Positions 22,438-32,298 of a DNA stretch of 64,000 nt are shown here, piece by piece. The notes under the pieces were generated by a model. It worked only from the letters and a program-made list of their open reading frames with translations. It searched no databases and was not told the origin of the DNA. The position numbers and the translations under genes are program-made. Position 1 is the first letter of the stretch. Each line of letters begins with the position of its first letter. The DNA comes from Phaeospirillum sp. (GTDB lineage Bacteria > Pseudomonadota > Alphaproteobacteria > Rhodospirillales > Magnetospirillaceae), in contig JAUSFB010000030.1 in the NCBI GenBank assembly GCA_030651575.1, positions 331,623 through 395,622 on the forward strand, written 5' to 3'.

Positions 22438-23741
22438 CGATCGACGCCATTCTCGACCGCATGACCCGGTTGCATCCCAAGGTCATCGACCTGTCGCTGG
22501 ATCGGGTGCTGCGGCTGCTGGACGCGCTGGGCAATCCCCAGGACCGGCTGCCGCCGGTGATCCATGTGGCCGGCACCAATGGCAAGGGCTCCACCGTCGC
22601 CACCCTGCGGGCGCTGTTCGAGGCGGCGGGCCTGCGCGCTCATGTCTACACCTCGCCCCATCTGGTCCGCTTCGCCGAGCGCATCCGTATCGCCGGAATC
22701 TTGCCGGACGACGCCAGCCTGCTGGGGTTGCTGGAGGAGGTCGAGGCGGCCAATGCCGGCGCGCCCATCACCTTTTTCGAAATTACCACCGCTGCCGCCT
22801 TCCTGGCCTTCGCCCGCGTCCCGGCCGAGGTCTGTATTCTGGAAACCGGCCTGGGCGGGCGGTTGGACGCCACCAATGTGATCGCGCGGCCGGCGCTGAC
22901 CGTGCTGACACCCATCGCCATGGATCACCAGCAGTTCCTCGGCGGCCGGATCGAGGCCATCGCGGCCGAGAAGGCCGGCATCATGAAGCGCGGCGTCGCC
23001 TGCGTCGTCGCCAAGCAGGGCCGCAAGGTGATCAAGGTGCTGGAGGCCCGCTCCAGCGAGTTGGGGGTGCCGCTGTTCCTGGAAGGCGCCGACTTCTTCG
23101 TTCGCACCACGTCGGATGGTGGCCTGCATTATCGGGGCAAGACGGTGGAATGGTCGCTGCCCGCCCCGGTCCTGGCCGGCAGTTTCCAGGCCCGCAACAC
23201 CGCCCTGGCGCTGGCCTCCATCGAGCGGTTGGCGCGGCTGTCGGCGCCGCCGGTGTTTCCCGACTTCCCCGAAGCCGCCCTGGCGCTCGGCATCCGGTCG
23301 GTGGAGTGGCCGGCGCGGCTGCACCACCTGACCGCCGGCCCGCTGGTGGACCTGCTGCCGCCCGGCTGGGAGCTTTGGCTTGACGGCGGCCACAACCCCC
23401 ATGCCGCCGAGGCGCTGGCCCAGCACACCCGCACCTGGCGCGACAAGCCGCTGGGCGGCGTGTTCGGCATCCTGGGAACCAAGGATGTGGACGGCTATCT
23501 GGAGCCGCTGGCGGCGCGCTTTCACACCTTGCGGACCGTGGCCATTCCCGGCGAGGCCAACAGCCTGTCGGCCGAGGACGCCGCCGCCGCCGCCACCCGT
23601 CATTACTGCCTGGACGCCAAGCCGGCGGAGTCGGTGGCGGCCGCCATCGGCGCGCTTGTCGGCGGCATTCCCGGCCCGGCCCGGATTCTGATCTGCGGCA
23701 GCCTCTACCTCGCCGGCACGGTCCTGACCGAGAATCGGTGA
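22434..23741 (+). CDS. folC: Bifunctional folylpolyglutamate synthase/dihydrofolate synthase
   Basis: IHVAGTNGKGSTVATLRALFEAAGLRAHVYTSPHLVRFAERIRI, ILETGLGGRLDATNVI, DGGHNPHAAEAL. Confidence 0.95.
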   Translation: MTIDAILDRMTRLHPKVIDLSLDRVLRLLDALGNPQDRLPPVIHVAGTNGKGSTVATLRALFEAAGLRAHVYTSPHLVRFAERIRIAGILPDDASLLGLLEEVEAANAGAPITFFEITTAAAFLAFARVPAEVCILETGLGGRLDATNVIARPALTVLTPIAMDHQQFLGGRIEAIAAEKAGIMKRGVACVVAKQGRKVIKVLEARSSELGVPLFLEGADFFVRTTSDGGLHYRGKTVEWSLPAPVLAGSFQARNTALALASIERLARLSAPPVFPDFPEAALALGIRSVEWPARLHHLTAGPLVDLLPPGWELWLDGGHNPHAAEALAQHTRTWRDKPLGGVFGILGTKDVDGYLEPLAARFHTLRTVAIPGEANSLSAEDAAAAATRHYCLDAKPAESVAAAIGALVGGIPGPARILICGSLYLAGTVLTENR

Positions 23742-23835
23742 GAGTTTTCAGTCCGGGTGTTGAAAAACGCGACGGGATGATCAATCTTAATGGATTGGAT
23801 TTTATTAAAAAGCACGCTTGTTCAGGGGGCTTCCG

Positions 23836-25320
23836 ATGATTGCTTGGCGCGAAGCCATGTCGGTGGGCTCGCCCGCCCTTGACGCCGACCACAAACGACT
23901 GATCGAACTGGTCAATCTGACCGAGGAATGGGGCAGCCGCGACAGCTGGCCCCAGGTCGGCGCGGTGATCGACGACCTGATGGTCTATGTGCGCGAGCAT
24001 TTCCAGCGCGAGGAAGCGGTCATGGCCGCGATCCGGTTTCCCGAGCTGGAGGCCCATCGCAAGAGACACGAGGCGCTGGCGGCGCGGGCGCGGCTGCTGA
24101 ACGACAAGTTCAGGGCGGCGGCCAATGACGGCGAGCGCAAGACCTGCTGTCTGGTGCTGACCAAGGTTCTGAACGAGTGGCTGCTGGATCATATCCTCAA
24201 GCAGGATATGAAATTCAAGCCCCTGATCCCAAAGAAACCGCAGCCGGCGGCCCATCACGCGCCAGAGCTTCAGGTAGGGCTGCCGCAGCAGACCGAGGCC
24301 GAACTGGCGGCCGAGCGCAAGGCCCGCAAGGAAGCCCGCGACAAGGATGTCGAATACGAGTTGCCGCCCAATCTGGCCCATCTGCTGAAGCGGATCGAGT
24401 ATGTCGTTCCCGAGATGCCGCCGCCGGAAAAGGAGTTCGACAGCTTCGAGAAGCTATGCGCGGCGGCGGTTTGCCGGCGGGTCGACAAGGTTCTGATCTT
24501 CTTTCAGCGCCACAATCCGGCATTGAATCTGGAATTGCCGCCGTTTTTCCTGGCGTCGGCCGAATTCGCCGATAAATTCCGGCAAGCCATCGGCAAGTTC
24601 ATCTTTCCCATGATCTGGGAAAGTCGCCAGGTCCGGATGCTGGCCACCAACTTCGATTGGGCCGCCCAGGATGCCGAAAGCTTTTGGGAGCACATCAACC
24701 GCCAGCTGGAGCAGAGCATTCTGCAAGGCTGGACCCAGGGCTGGGATGAATTGCGGCTGATCGAGGTCAAGAAGGACGGTCAGAAGGTGTTGCAGGTCAA
24801 GGACAACACCAAGGCGCTCCGCGAAATGCTGCAACCGTCAAGCCCGTCCGCCTACGATCTTCCCCGGATCGGCAATCGCGAGATCGACGTTTTCCAGTCG
24901 CTGCTGGACCCGGCGAATGACTGGTGGGAGACGCTGAACCGTGCATGGCGGATCTGTCATGACCTCTATGAGCAGGAAAAGGAACCCCGCATCTTTCAGC
25001 AGAAGGCGCGGGAGGGAGCCTTCCGCGACGGCCTGCTGAGTGCATTCAACCGCTTTCCGCCCGAATGGGTCGACTTCCTGGTGCTGGCCTGCCACCGGGT
25101 ATTCCCCCGGGTATCGACCTCGTTTCTGGAAGGTTTCGCCACCAATCTGGGGCGCAACGAGGCCGAGCGCGAGGCCCATATTCCCTATACCATCCGCTAT
25201 CTGCGCCAAGCCCGGACCAATCCCGACATCTTCGACCGCGAGCGGCTGGAAGAGCAGGAATGGCAGGCCCAGATGAAGGAACTGAGCGACTACCTCGCCC
25301 ACCGCGAACCAAAGGCCTGA
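23836..25320 (+). CDS. Hemerythrin domain protein with large uncharacterised C-terminal region
   Basis: Complete hemerythrin ligand pattern: LDADHKRLIELVN, REHFQREEAVM, EAHRKRHEAL, LLDHILKQDMKFKP; about 350 further aa not assigned. Confidence 0.85.
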   Translation: MIAWREAMSVGSPALDADHKRLIELVNLTEEWGSRDSWPQVGAVIDDLMVYVREHFQREEAVMAAIRFPELEAHRKRHEALAARARLLNDKFRAAANDGERKTCCLVLTKVLNEWLLDHILKQDMKFKPLIPKKPQPAAHHAPELQVGLPQQTEAELAAERKARKEARDKDVEYELPPNLAHLLKRIEYVVPEMPPPEKEFDSFEKLCAAAVCRRVDKVLIFFQRHNPALNLELPPFFLASAEFADKFRQAIGKFIFPMIWESRQVRMLATNFDWAAQDAESFWEHINRQLEQSILQGWTQGWDELRLIEVKKDGQKVLQVKDNTKALREMLQPSSPSAYDLPRIGNREIDVFQSLLDPANDWWETLNRAWRICHDLYEQEKEPRIFQQKAREGAFRDGLLSAFNRFPPEWVDFLVLACHRVFPRVSTSFLEGFATNLGRNEAEREAHIPYTIRYLRQARTNPDIFDRERLEEQEWQAQMKELSDYLAHREPKA

Positions 25321-25557
25321 TCAGGCCACGATGTCGAGATAGGTGCCGCGCGGAGCGGTGCGGTCCAGGTTTTCAACCGGAGTCTCGGGGGACAGCATGC
25401 GCCGGCCGCGCGGCCCGTTGGGCGTCGCCCCATGGGGATTGCCGCCGCCGCCAGTGATGCCACGGTTGGCGCGCGGGTCACGGCTGACGGTCTCGCGGAT
25501 GTTGACGACCGACCCGCCCTGGCCGGTTGACCCGATGCCACCCGTAGAATCAACCAT
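25321..25557 (-). CDS. Small hypothetical protein (78 aa)
   Basis: ORF MVDSTGGIGSTGQGGSVVNIRETVSRDPRANRGITGGGG...YLDIVA between flanking + strand genes; no family recognised. Confidence 0.4.
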   Translation of the reverse strand: MVDSTGGIGSTGQGGSVVNIRETVSRDPRANRGITGGGGNPHGATPNGPRGRRMLSPETPVENLDRTAPRGTYLDIVA

Positions 25558-25658
25558 GACGACAATGTCCCGAACCGTGCTGTGGCGGCCATCATACCAG
25601 CTTCGCATGACGGGCGACAAGAAGATGCTGTCCCATTCCGCTTGCTCGTGTCCCGGTC

Positions 25659-26507
25659 ATGTGGCTCAATGCGCGAATGGGTACTACATACGCTCAAACC
25701 ACAGTGCCGCCTGTCGGCCGGTCTCCCGACCTTGCCGCCCATTTCATGGAATGTGGCGCCCTTAACACCAATCTGAGCTTGGCTCCCGGCGAGCGGCTGG
25801 TGATCACCGACGACCTGCTGAATGGGACCGTTGGCGATCTGGCGGCCATGTCCATGGCCGCCATCGTCGCCCGCGACTCCCAGGTCGCCCGCGCCGCCAT
25901 CATCCCGCTGTCGGTGGCGGCCAGTAAGCTGAAGCCCGGCGACCGCCACAAATACGAGCACCTGTTCCGGCTGATCGAGGAAACCGCCTTCGACGATTCT
26001 GTGCGCGAATCGGCCGAGGCGCTGATCGCCGCCAATTTCCGCGAGTCGCAGATCCGCGAACTGGCGCAGGAGCTGGGCGGAACCATCGGCCCGGCCCGCC
26101 AGCGTTACCGGGCCTTTCTCGACATCATCAAGCTGCTGATCGACCGAAAGATTTCCGAGGGCGGCTTTCTTGATGAATTCCTGGAATTCACCCGCACCGT
26201 GGCGGGCAAGCTGGATTTCGGCATTTATTCGCTTTGCGTCGACCGTATGTTCGCCAGCGAGTTTATCCCCATCGTGGTCAAGGCCTCGCTGCTCGGCGAG
26301 ATCCTCAAATACCCGCCGCTGGTGCGCAAGGAGCTGGTCACCAACCTGCTGTCCTCGTCCAAGGCCCCCCGCGAACTGGTCAATCACGCCCGCAATCAGT
26401 TGGGGGCCTGCATGACCCGCGCCCAGGCGACCGAGATCATCTTGTTCACCATGCTAAAGCAGTCCTGGCAGGCCCAAAAGCTGGCCCCCGGCCGCCCCAC
26501 GATTTAG
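25659..26507 (+). CDS. Hypothetical protein, predominantly helical
   Basis: 282-aa intact ORF between small ORF and quinone oxidoreductase; start uncertain; no family recognised. Confidence 0.65.
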   Translation: MWLNARMGTTYAQTTVPPVGRSPDLAAHFMECGALNTNLSLAPGERLVITDDLLNGTVGDLAAMSMAAIVARDSQVARAAIIPLSVAASKLKPGDRHKYEHLFRLIEETAFDDSVRESAEALIAANFRESQIRELAQELGGTIGPARQRYRAFLDIIKLLIDRKISEGGFLDEFLEFTRTVAGKLDFGIYSLCVDRMFASEFIPIVVKASLLGEILKYPPLVRKELVTNLLSSSKAPRELVNHARNQLGACMTRAQATEIILFTMLKQSWQAQKLAPGRPTI

Positions 26508-26519
26508 AAGAATCCCCCC

Positions 26520-27488
26520 ATGAAAGCCGTCATCTGCCCCGCCTTCGGCCAGCCCCTGGTCGTCACCGAGTTTCCGTCTCCCCCGATGAGACCCGGCTGC
26601 GCCCGGATCAAGGTTCATGCCGCCGGCGTCAACTTTGCCGACTCGCTGATCACCGGGGGGACGTATCAGGAGAAGATGGAGCCCCCCTTCGTACCGGGGA
26701 TGGAGCTGTCGGGTACGGTGCTGGAAGTGGCGGCGGGCGTCACCGCCTGCAAGCCCGGCGACCGGGTGATGGCCACGGTCACCGGCGGTGCTTTCGCCGA
26801 GCAGGCGGTGGTGGATCAGACCGATATCTACGTCTTGCCCAATAGCCTGGACTTCGTTACCGCCGCCGGTTTCCCGGTGGCCTATGGCACGTCCCATCTC
26901 GGGCTGAAGAAGGCCGGCCTGCGGGCGGGCGAGACCCTGGTGGTGCATGGTGCCGCCGGGGGGGTCGGCCTGACCGCCGTCGAGGTGGGCAAGGCGTTGG
27001 GCGCGGTGGTGATCGGTACCGCCGGCGGCCCCGACAAGGTCAAGGTGGCGCTGGAACACGGGGCCGATCATGGCGTCGATTACAAGGCCGAGGATATCCG
27101 GGAGCGGGTCAAGGCCCTGACCGGCGGTCGCGGCGCCGATGTGATCTATGACCCGGTGGGCGGCGCGGTATTCGACGCCTCGTTGCGTTGTATCGCCGCC
27201 GATGGCCGGATTCTCATCATCGGCTTCGCCAGCGGCACGGTGCCGCAGATTCCCGCCAACATCCTGCTGGTCAAGAACGTCACCGTGATCGGCTATTACT
27301 GGGGCGCTTACCGCAAGCTCGACCCGGCCATGGTGCGGGAGTCCATGCAAGAGGCGCTGGACTGGTGGGCCGCCGGCAAGTTGTCGCCCCATGTATCCAG
27401 GGTGATGGACCTGTCCGAGGCGGACACCGCCATCGAGATGCTCAAGGGCCGCGCCGCCACCGGCAAGATCGTCCTGACGACGGGGTAG
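26520..27488 (+). CDS. NADPH:quinone oxidoreductase family protein (MDR superfamily)
   Basis: GMELSGTVLEVAAGV, LVVHGAAGGVGLTAVEVGKALGAVVIGTAG, GADVIYDPVGGAVFD. Confidence 0.92.
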   Translation: MKAVICPAFGQPLVVTEFPSPPMRPGCARIKVHAAGVNFADSLITGGTYQEKMEPPFVPGMELSGTVLEVAAGVTACKPGDRVMATVTGGAFAEQAVVDQTDIYVLPNSLDFVTAAGFPVAYGTSHLGLKKAGLRAGETLVVHGAAGGVGLTAVEVGKALGAVVIGTAGGPDKVKVALEHGADHGVDYKAEDIRERVKALTGGRGADVIYDPVGGAVFDASLRCIAADGRILIIGFASGTVPQIPANILLVKNVTVIGYYWGAYRKLDPAMVRESMQEALDWWAAGKLSPHVSRVMDLSEADTAIEMLKGRAATGKIVLTTG

Positions 27489-27489
27489 G

Positions 27490-27726
27490 CTATTTCTTGG
27501 CGGGGACCTTGGCGGCCGGCGGCAGGTCTTCTTCCAGGATCGTCATATTGACGGAGTAGGAGACCTCGCCCTCGTCCTCGTCGCGGTGCAGGACGCCGAT
27601 GAACTCTTCACCGATCATGATTTCGACCGGAGCGTTACGCTTGGCCGGCGGGGCGATCTTGATCTTGTCGTTGGCGAAGGTGGCGCGCAGATACGCTTCG
27701 ACGCGGGCGATTTCAGTCGGGTTCAT
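27490..27726 (-). CDS. DUF3126 family protein
   Basis: MNPTEIARVEAYLRATFANDKIKIAPPAKRNAPVEIMIGEEFIGVLHRDEDEGEVSYSVNMTILEEDL. Confidence 0.88.
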   Translation of the reverse strand: MNPTEIARVEAYLRATFANDKIKIAPPAKRNAPVEIMIGEEFIGVLHRDEDEGEVSYSVNMTILEEDLPPAAKVPAKK

Positions 27727-27838
27727 TGTCTTCTCGATGATCTTGGCACTACGGGGATCTTGGCGCTACGGGGGGCCGATATGAAGCGGGACCGGCGACC
27801 GCGAGGCCACCGGTCCCAAAACATCGGCGGCTAAAGGC

Positions 27839-28048
27839 CTAGAGGGCCTTCAGATTGACCGCGGAGGTCTTGCCCTTCTTGGGGTCGCGCTCTTCTTCGA
27901 ACGAGACCTTCTGGCCTTCGTTCAGGCCACCCATGCCGGCACGCTCGACCGCGGAGATGTGAACAAACACATCGGAGCCGCCATTGTCGGGAGCGATGAA
28001 GCCATAACCCTTGGTGCTATTGAACCACTTAACGGTACCGTTCGGCAT
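27839..28048 (-). CDS. cspA: Cold-shock protein, CspA family
   Basis: [69 protein letters not shown]. Confidence 0.97.
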   Translation of the reverse strand: MPNGTVKWFNSTKGYGFIAPDNGGSDVFVHISAVERAGMGGLNEGQKVSFEEERDPKKGKTSAVNLKAL

Positions 28049-28248
28049 TTGATGCCTCCAATTATGAGCGTAGCGCAGCGCGTCTTCGCGCAGCGCATCA
28101 AGTGCCGATCGGGTCGTTGTGTTTCCCAGGGCAGAATGATGACGCAATCTTGATGTTTAGCGCGGCAAATGCAAGCGAAAGCCGCTGTCTTCCGATCATT
28201 CTGTTGGCAGTCGTCGCAGATTGTCCCGTTCTTGACCGGGGCGGGGCG

Positions 28249-29652
28249 CTAGACCCTGCCGGTTCGGATCACCTCCGCGAACCACTTGAAGCTGTCCTTG
28301 GGGGTGCGTTTCAAGGTGTCGTAATCGACCCGGACCAGTCCGAACCGCTTGGCCAGACCATAGGCCCACTCGAAATTGTCCAGCAGCGACCAGGCCAGAT
28401 AGCCTTTGACGTTGCAACCGTCCTTTACCGCCCGCGCCACCTCGGCGACATGGTCGCGCAGATAGGCCACCCGTTCGGCGTCGTGAATCTGACCGTCCGG
28501 CGACACCACGTCGTCATAGGCGGCGCCGTTCTCGGCGATGAAGACCGGGATGTTGTCGTACAGCTCCTTGAACTCGCGCAGCAGGTCGTAGAGCCCGTCC
28601 GGCTGCACCGGCCATGCCATGGCGGTCCAGCGGTCGCAATGGGCGTCGCCCCAGAATGCGTCGAAGGGGTGGCCCTCCTCGTGCTTCATGGTCATGCGCG
28701 AGTAGTAGTTGATGCCCAGCAGGTCGATGGGGAATTTGATGGCTTCCAGGTCGCCCGGCTTGACGATGTCCTTCATCTTTTCGGCCAGTACGTCGGGAAT
28801 GGCGCCGCGCAGCACCCCGTCCAGCGGCACCCGGTTCCACACCGCGTCCCAGCGGATGGCGGCGGCGCGGTTCCTGGGGTCGTCGTCTTGCGAGCGGCAG
28901 GGCTGAAGGTTGATCACCGTGCCCAGCGTCGCCTTGGGCTGCTCGGCCCGGATGGCCCGCAGCGCCGCGCCCTGGGCCAGATTCTGGTGGTGCAGCGCCT
29001 TCAGGATGCCCTGTTCGCCCAGCTTGTAGCCCGGCGCGTGCTCGCCGATGCCATAGCCGATGATGGCCACCACATTGGGCTCGTTCAGCATGTGCCAGTC
29101 CTTGACCCGGTCGCCCAGGCGGCGGGTGGCGATCTGGGCGTATTCGGCGAAGGGGCCGACGATTTCGCGCCCCTGCCAGCCGCCCTTGTCCTCCAGCGGC
29201 TGCGGCAAGTCCCAGTGATAGAGGCAGGCCATGGGGCGGATGCCGGCTTCCAGGATCTTGTCCACCAGGCGGTCGTAGAAATCGAGGCCCTTGGCGTTCA
29301 CCGCCCCGGTTCCGGCGGGGATGATGCGCGGCCAAGCCAGCGAGAAGCGGTAGGCGTTAAAGCCCGCCGATTTCATCAGGGCGATGTCTTCCGGGTAGCG
29401 GTGGTAGTGGTCGCAGGCCACCTTGGCGCTGGAGCCGTCCATGATGCGGCCCTGGGCGGTGAAGGTATCCCAGATGGTCATGCCGCGCCCGTCCTCGTCA
29501 TAGGCGCCCTCGATCTGGTAGGCGGCGGTGCTGGCCCCCCAGAAGAAGTCCTTGGGAAACTGGCGCGGAGCCGTCTTGGCGTCGGCCTTGGATGCGATGG
29601 TCATGGCGGCTGCTCCGGCTAGGATCTGGCGGCGGGTAAGGGCGGGGCTCAT
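28249..29652 (-). CDS. GH1 family beta-glucosidase with Tat-type signal
   Basis: LTRRQILAGAAAMTIASKADA twin-arginine leader; FPKDFFWGASTAAYQIEGAYDEDGRGMTIWDTF, MLNEPNV, FIAENGAAYDD (GH1). Confidence 0.93.
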   Translation of the reverse strand: MSPALTRRQILAGAAAMTIASKADAKTAPRQFPKDFFWGASTAAYQIEGAYDEDGRGMTIWDTFTAQGRIMDGSSAKVACDHYHRYPEDIALMKSAGFNAYRFSLAWPRIIPAGTGAVNAKGLDFYDRLVDKILEAGIRPMACLYHWDLPQPLEDKGGWQGREIVGPFAEYAQIATRRLGDRVKDWHMLNEPNVVAIIGYGIGEHAPGYKLGEQGILKALHHQNLAQGAALRAIRAEQPKATLGTVINLQPCRSQDDDPRNRAAAIRWDAVWNRVPLDGVLRGAIPDVLAEKMKDIVKPGDLEAIKFPIDLLGINYYSRMTMKHEEGHPFDAFWGDAHCDRWTAMAWPVQPDGLYDLLREFKELYDNIPVFIAENGAAYDDVVSPDGQIHDAERVAYLRDHVAEVARAVKDGCNVKGYLAWSLLDNFEWAYGLAKRFGLVRVDYDTLKRTPKDSFKWFAEVIRTGRV

Positions 29653-29957
29653 GCGGTGGGGCGCTGGTGAAAGTCGTGTCCCACCGTTTCGGTGGCGGTC
29701 TCGACGGTGACACGGGCGACGGCGGCGGCGGGCGGACCATGGCGGCAGGCGGCGACCATGTCGTCCACCGTGACGGCGGGACCGTGGAACAGCGCCTCGA
29801 CGCTGCCATCGGCCCGATTGCGGACCCAACCGGCCAAGCCTCGGGCGGCGGCCTGCTCGATGGTCCAGCCGCGAAACCACACGCCCTGCACCCGGCCTTC
29901 GATCATCACCCGAACGGTTTTGGCTTCGATCACCGGCCTTCCTCCGTCATCGGTCAT
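29649..29957 (-). CDS. acyP: Acylphosphatase
   Basis: VRVMIEGRVQGVWFRGWTIEQAAARGLAGWVRNRADGSVEALFHG; ATG at 29957; overlaps GH1 start (ATGA). Confidence 0.93.
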   Translation of the reverse strand: MTDDGGRPVIEAKTVRVMIEGRVQGVWFRGWTIEQAAARGLAGWVRNRADGSVEALFHGPAVTVDDMVAACRHGPPAAAVARVTVETATETVGHDFHQRPTA

Positions 29958-30047
29958 CCTGGGATTTAACCACGAGCGCGCGGGTCTGCGAAGGGGCCAT
30001 GAAGCCTCCTCGCGACCATATTGCGGGCGATGTGGCATTATCAATGG

Positions 30048-30470
30048 ATGCGTTATGTCCTCGATACCGATTGTGGTGTCGCGGCGATGCGAAGCCCCAC
30101 CGGGGCGTCGGCGGCGCTGGTCCTGGCCGCATTGGACGGACGCCTGACCTTGCTCATGAGCGTGCCCCTGGCCGTCGAATACGAAGCCGCCTGCATGCGT
30201 CTTGAACATTGGTCGTCCGCAGGACTAAGCGAACGGGAGGTCGGTGTTTATCTCGACGGATTAGTCGCTCTGGCGACGCCCGTGAAAAGCCGCTTTCTGT
30301 GGCGGCCCCGCCTGCGCGACCCTGGCGACGAAATGGTTCTTGAGGCCGCCGCCAACGGACGCGCCGACGCCATCGTCACCTTCAATATCCGTGACTTCGG
30401 CGTGATCCCGTCGCAGTTCGGCGTCTTAGTGTCGAGGCCAGCTGAGGCCTTGCGGAGAATGAGACCATGA
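30048..30470 (+). CDS. PIN domain toxin of toxin-antitoxin system (COG1569/PIN_3-like)
   Basis: MRYVLDTDCGVAAMRSPTGASAALVLAAL, AVEYEAACMR, RDPGDEMVLEAAANGRADAIVTFNIRDF: conserved acidic positions retained. Confidence 0.85.
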   Translation: MRYVLDTDCGVAAMRSPTGASAALVLAALDGRLTLLMSVPLAVEYEAACMRLEHWSSAGLSEREVGVYLDGLVALATPVKSRFLWRPRLRDPGDEMVLEAAANGRADAIVTFNIRDFGVIPSQFGVLVSRPAEALRRMRP

Positions 30471-30716
30471 CGACCACATCCACGTATCCTTTGCGTCTGC
30501 CCCGTTCGGTCAAGACGGCGGTGGAAAGGCTCGCCAGGGAAGAGGGGGGGCAGCCTCAATCAGTTCGTGGCGACGGCGGTGGCGGAAAAGCTGTCGGCCA
30601 TGAGCACAGAAGCCTTTTTCGCGGAACGCGCCGCCCGTGCCGCCCCGGACGAGTTCCGTCGCATCCTGACCCGTGAGGGGGGCGCGCCGCCCCGGCCGGG
30701 GGATGAGCGGACATAA
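30467..30716 (+). pseudogene. Ribbon-helix-helix antitoxin, frameshifted at a 7-G homopolymer
   Basis: Starts MTTTSTYPLRLPRSVKTAVERLAREEG; removing one G from run 30544-30550 gives GSLNQFVATAVAEKLSAMSTEAFFAERAARAAPDEFRRILTREGGAPPRPGDERT* ending at 30716. Confidence 0.8.
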
Positions 30717-30786
30717 CGCCGACGCCCTTGCGCGAAGAAGCCGCTGCGGCTAGGTTTGGGCCGCTTTACAAACTGTCTTCGAGGTA

Positions 30787-31089
30787 ATGGGCATGGACAC
30801 GGTGTTAGTCCCGCTGATCGATGTCGTCCTGATGGCCTTGAATCTGTATTGGTACATCATCCTGGCCTCGGTGATCATGAGCTGGTTGGTGGCCTTCGGT
30901 GTTCTCAATACCTACAATTCCACCGTGCGCACCATCATGGACGTGATCTATCGCCTGACCGAACCGGCGCTGCGGCCGTTGCGCCGCGTGCTGCCCGATA
31001 TCGGCTCGGTCGATCTGTCGCCCATCGCGCTGTGGCTGATCATCTATTTCCTGATGGGCGTGCTGGGGCGGCTGAAATACGCGATCTGA
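30787..31089 (+). CDS. YggT family membrane protein
   Basis: LIDVVLMALNLYWYIILASVIMSWLVAFGVLNTYNSTVRTIMDVIYRLTEPALRPLRRVLPDIGSVDLSPIALWLIIYFL. Confidence 0.92.
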   Translation: MGMDTVLVPLIDVVLMALNLYWYIILASVIMSWLVAFGVLNTYNSTVRTIMDVIYRLTEPALRPLRRVLPDIGSVDLSPIALWLIIYFLMGVLGRLKYAI

Positions 31090-31418
31090 TGACGGAGCCC
31101 TCGCCGTTCACCATCGTGGCCGGGGGGCTGCGGGTGGCGGTGCGGCTGACTCCCAAGGCGTCGCGCGACCGTATTCAGGGCGCCAGCGCCGAGGCCGACG
31201 GCTCGGTGGTGCTGAAGGCGCAGGTAACGACGGTGCCCGAGGACGGCAAGGCCAACGCCGCCCTGATCAAGCTGTTGTCCAAGCAGTGGCGGGTGCCCAA
31301 AAGCGACATGGAGATCATCCAGGGCGCCACCGACCGGCGCAAGGTGATCCTGATTTCCGGCGACGGGTCCGATTTGCGGCGTCGCCTCGATGAATGGATG
31401 ACGAACAATCATGACTGA
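31089..31418 (+). CDS. DUF167 family protein
   Basis: [18 protein letters not shown] ... [48 protein letters not shown]. Confidence 0.92.
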   Translation: MTEPSPFTIVAGGLRVAVRLTPKASRDRIQGASAEADGSVVLKAQVTTVPEDGKANAALIKLLSKQWRVPKSDMEIIQGATDRRKVILISGDGSDLRRRLDEWMTNNHD

Positions 31419-32298
31419 AGCCAAGCGTATCGACGGAACCGACTTTTCGGCCAAGCTGCGAGAAACCCTCGCCCTGCATGTGAGCGAGCTGCGCGACCGC
31501 CACCGCGTCATCCCCGGTCTGGCGGTGGTGCTGGTCGGCAAGGACCCGGCCAGTCAGGTCTATGTCCGGACCAAGCACAAGCGCACGACCGAGATCGGCA
31601 TGACCTCCTTCATGCACACTCTGCCGGATGATACCCCCGAGGACGAGGTTCTGACCCTGATCGCCGGGCTCAATGCCGATCCGGCGGTTCACGGCATCTT
31701 GGTCCAGTTGCCGTTGCCCAAGCATATCGATACCCAGAAGGTGATCGAGGCCATCGATCCCGCCAAGGATGTGGACGGTTTTCATCCGGTCAATGTCGGA
31801 CGCCTCGCCGCCGGCATCGACGCCATGGTGCCGTGCACGCCGCTGGGCTCGCTGATGCTGCTGAAGGATCACCTGGGCAAGCTGGGCGGCCTCGACGCCG
31901 TGGTGGTGGGGCGCAGCAATATCGTCGGCAAGCCCATGGCCCAACTGCTGATCAAGGAAAGCTGCACCGTCACCGTCGCCCATTCCCAGACCCGCGACCT
32001 TGCCGACGTGGTGCGCCGCGCCGATATCGTGGTCGCCGCCGTCGGCCGGCCGGAGATGATCCGGGGCGATTGGCTAAAGCCGGGCTGCACCGTGATCGAT
32101 GTGGGCATCAACCGCGTCGAACTGCCCGACGGCACCACCAGGCTGGTGGGCGACGTCAATTACGCCGAGGCGGTCCAGGTGGCGGGCGCCATCACCCCGG
32201 TGCCGGGCGGCGTCGGTCCCATGACCATCGCCTGCCTGCTGCGCAACACCCTGGTGGCGTGTTGCCGGTTGCACCACCTGCCGGTCCCCAACGTCTGA
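31411..32298 (+). CDS. folD: Methylenetetrahydrofolate dehydrogenase/cyclohydrolase FolD
   Basis: [68 protein letters not shown]. Confidence 0.97.
   Translation: MTEAKRIDGTDFSAKLRETLALHVSELRDRHRVIPGLAVVLVGKDPASQVYVRTKHKRTTEIGMTSFMHTLPDDTPEDEVLTLIAGLNADPAVHGILVQLPLPKHIDTQKVIEAIDPAKDVDGFHPVNVGRLAAGIDAMVPCTPLGSLMLLKDHLGKLGGLDAVVVGRSNIVGKPMAQLLIKESCTVTVAHSQTRDLADVVRRADIVVAAVGRPEMIRGDWLKPGCTVIDVGINRVELPDGTTRLVGDVNYAEAVQVAGAITPVPGGVGPMTIACLLRNTLVACCRLHHLPVPNV

Noticed and set aside
27839-28147. N-terminally extended CspA from the ORF track
   Set aside because: Canonical [10 protein letters not shown] start at 28048; upstream part is the 5' UTR with GCGCAGCGC repeats.
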